Source of the DNA: Planctomycetaceae bacterium
Lineage (GTDB): Bacteria; Planctomycetota; Planctomycetia; Planctomycetales; Planctomycetaceae
DNA: 7,869 nt
Assembly: GCA_020426065.1 (NCBI GenBank)
Contig: JAGQQT010000174.1
Coordinates: 1-7,869, forward strand
Direction: 5' to 3'
Below are positions 6,614-7,869 of the stretch, piece after piece. The translations under genes were made by a program, and so were the position numbers. Numbering within the stretch: position 1 is the first letter of the stretch; each line of letters begins with the position of its first letter. The notes beneath the pieces are model-generated. The model was not told where the DNA came from. It worked only from the letters and a program-made list of their open reading frames with translations, and did not search any database.

Positions 6614-7869
6614 GTGGCCTCCGTACCAGACAAAAATGAAAACAGGAAACTGACGCTGCTGGAAATGATCGTTCTGGCAGCTGCGGTAGTGATTGTCCTG
6701 GCCGGCATTCAGGCCGCCCGGGCAATTATTATTCCCTTTCTCCTGGCTCTGTTTATTGGCATTATCATTTCCGCCGTGCTGGACTGGCTTCGCCGCAGAG
6801 ACATTCACACCGGCCTGGCGATCTTTCTGCTGATTTTTCTGCTGGTGATTTCTTCGCTGATCGGAATCTCGGTGGTCGTGACCTCGGTAAATGAACTCGT
6901 GGCCCGGCTGCCAGAATTAAGCACCGTCGTGCAGAAACAGGAAAAGGATCTGATCCACTGGCTGGAAGAACGGGGCATCACCACTTCCCTGCCACAGTTT
7001 CCGGAAGAGTCCTCATCACAGTCCCTGGAAATCTCGGTACCGGGACTGGTGCCGATGCCGGAAGGGAGTTCCCTACCAGTCACTACGGAATCGAAAATTC
7101 CGGAGGCTTCCTCCAGCAGTGTGCCGCCGGAGGCAACGACTTCTGTCTCTGTTTCCGAGCCTGTCGGCTCGGGGGAATTAGAAGGAGAAGCGGTCAGCTC
7201 CGAAGCCTTACCAGTGACAGAAGTTATGGAAGAGCCCCAGGTAACTCCTGATTCCTCAGTGGAACTCTCGCCGCCCTGGCCAGCTAATCCGTTTGGATTT
7301 CCGGGTTACATCTTCGGGCAGCAGAAGCATGTGATTGAGCTGCAGACAATTCGAAATGGAACATCGCAGCCACCGGCCAAGGAAGGTGTTCTGGGGGTCT
7401 TCACACCCATTCAGCTCATTCGGGCTTTCCTGGAAAGTGTGGTCAGCCTGATTAACTACACGTTGATCGTGATGCTGATGCTGCTTTTCCTGTTGCTGGA
7501 ATGGTCCCGTTTCGGCAAGAAGCTGGAAGCAGTGCCCGGTGATTCACAGCGAATGATTGATCAGGTAACCGAAATCCTGGCTTCGGTGCGGCGTTACATG
7601 CTGATCAAGACCCTGGTCAGTCTGTTGACTGGGGTCCTGATCACGATCGCTCTGCTGCTGCTCGATACCGACTATGCTGCCCTGTGGGGGATCTTTGCGT
7701 TTCTGTTCAATTACATTCCGACAATTGGTTCGATGATTGCCGGTGTCGTTCCCGTGCTCTACGTGCTGGTTGATCAGGGGCCCTGGGCGGCAACGTATGT
7801 GGCCCTGGTGTTTCTGGTGGTCAACTTTCTGATCGGCAATCTGCTGGAACCCCGCATCATGGGGGAAGG
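6614..7869 (+). CDS. AI-2E (PerM/YdiK-type) family membrane transporter, 3' end missing
   Basis: The frame is open from GTG 6614 to the window edge: 418 complete codons with no stop. Predicted membrane segments lie at about residues 16-34, 37-56, 67-92, 268-297, 328-350, 352-383 and 391-412. The diagnostic family block is FNYIPTIGSMIAGVVPVLY (365-383), followed by NFLIGNLLEPRIMGE (404-418), which sits near residue 300 in ordinary ~350-residue members. The family includes exporters of autoinducer-2 and Na+/H+ antiporters; the substrate cannot be told from sequence. The odd feature is the long loop between segments 3 and 4: residues ~130-230 are rich in Ser, Pro, Glu, Thr and Val, with one Lys and no Arg, and look disordered. 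This explains why the protein is already over 100 residues longer than usual at this motif. The DNA of the loop stays in frame with no repeat array, so it is not an obvious assembly error. A dispersed-repeat-like block lies ~80 bp upstream. Confidence 0.88.
   Translation, partial: MASVPDKNENRKLTLLEMIVLAAAVVIVLAGIQAARAIIIPFLLALFIGIIISAVLDWLRRRDIHTGLAIFLLIFLLVISSLIGISVVVTSVNELVARLPELSTVVQKQEKDLIHWLEERGITTSLPQFPEESSSQSLEISVPGLVPMPEGSSLPVTTESKIPEASSSSVPPEATTSVSVSEPVGSGELEGEAVSSEALPVTEVMEEPQVTPDSSVELSPPWPANPFGFPGYIFGQQKHVIELQTIRNGTSQPPAKEGVLGVFTPIQLIRAFLESVVSLINYTLIVMLMLLFLLLEWSRFGKKLEAVPGDSQRMIDQVTEILASVRRYMLIKTLVSLLTGVLITIALLLLDTDYAALWGIFAFLFNYIPTIGSMIAGVVPVLYVLVDQGPWAATYVALVFLVVNFLIGNLLEPRIMGE

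Noticed and set aside
6353..6808. Minus-strand frames of 151 and 105 codons across the repeat block and the start of the transporter gene
   Set aside because: They run through the hairpin block and over the first membrane segments of the AI-2E protein. Their composition is low-complexity and no family is recognisable.
1..7869. CRISPR arrays, tRNA or rRNA genes, insertion sequences, phage or defence genes
   Set aside because: I looked on both strands for regular repeat-spacer structure, tRNA-like cloverleaf motifs and recombinase or transposase motifs, and found none that I could support.

Overview
This window holds mainly housekeeping genes of a mesophilic Gram-negative-type bacterium with mid-50s percent G+C. 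The best guess is a planctomycete of the Gimesia/Planctomyces/Rubinisphaera type. That guess rests on a four-repeat ribosomal protein S1 with a long acidic N-terminal extension, a thioredoxin-fold protein carrying tandem YHS-like domains, and the general sequence flavour. It was made by eye, without a search.

Layout. (1) Bases 1-607, plus strand: the 3' part of a thioredoxin-fold plus tandem YHS-like protein, followed by a clear rho-independent terminator at 673-703. (2) A run of four genes on the minus strand, read right to left: yggS (PLP homeostasis protein, 5159-4383), a 179-bp gap with an inverted repeat, rpsA (ribosomal protein S1, 4203-2578), nth (endonuclease III, 2544-1867) and trpD (anthranilate phosphoribosyltransferase, 1786-716). 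The 33-bp and 80-bp gaps suggest that rpsA, nth and trpD are co-transcribed. trpD converges on the thioredoxin-fold gene at the terminator. (3) A 156-bp divergent spacer (5160-5315), then prs (ribose-phosphate diphosphokinase, 5316-6263) on the plus strand. (4) A 350-bp non-coding stretch (6264-6613) containing a G/C-skewed, hairpin-rich block at about 6401-6532 that looks like a dispersed intergenic repeat. (5) An AI-2E/PerM-type membrane protein from a GTG start at 6614 that runs off the right edge. It carries an unusual Pro/Ser/Glu-rich loop of about 100 residues.

How they fit together. prs makes PRPP and trpD consumes it for tryptophan synthesis; YggS buffers PLP, S1 serves translation initiation, and Nth serves base-excision repair. 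Apart from the likely rpsA-nth-trpD unit, the genes look like neighbours rather than one pathway. No tRNA, rRNA, CRISPR array, transposase, phage gene or defence system is visible. I do not see a convincing undescribed multi-gene system. The most unusual items are the transporter's loop, the thioredoxin-fold/double-YHS architecture, the intergenic repeat block, and an Asp-to-Ala change in the PRPP-binding loop of Prs.
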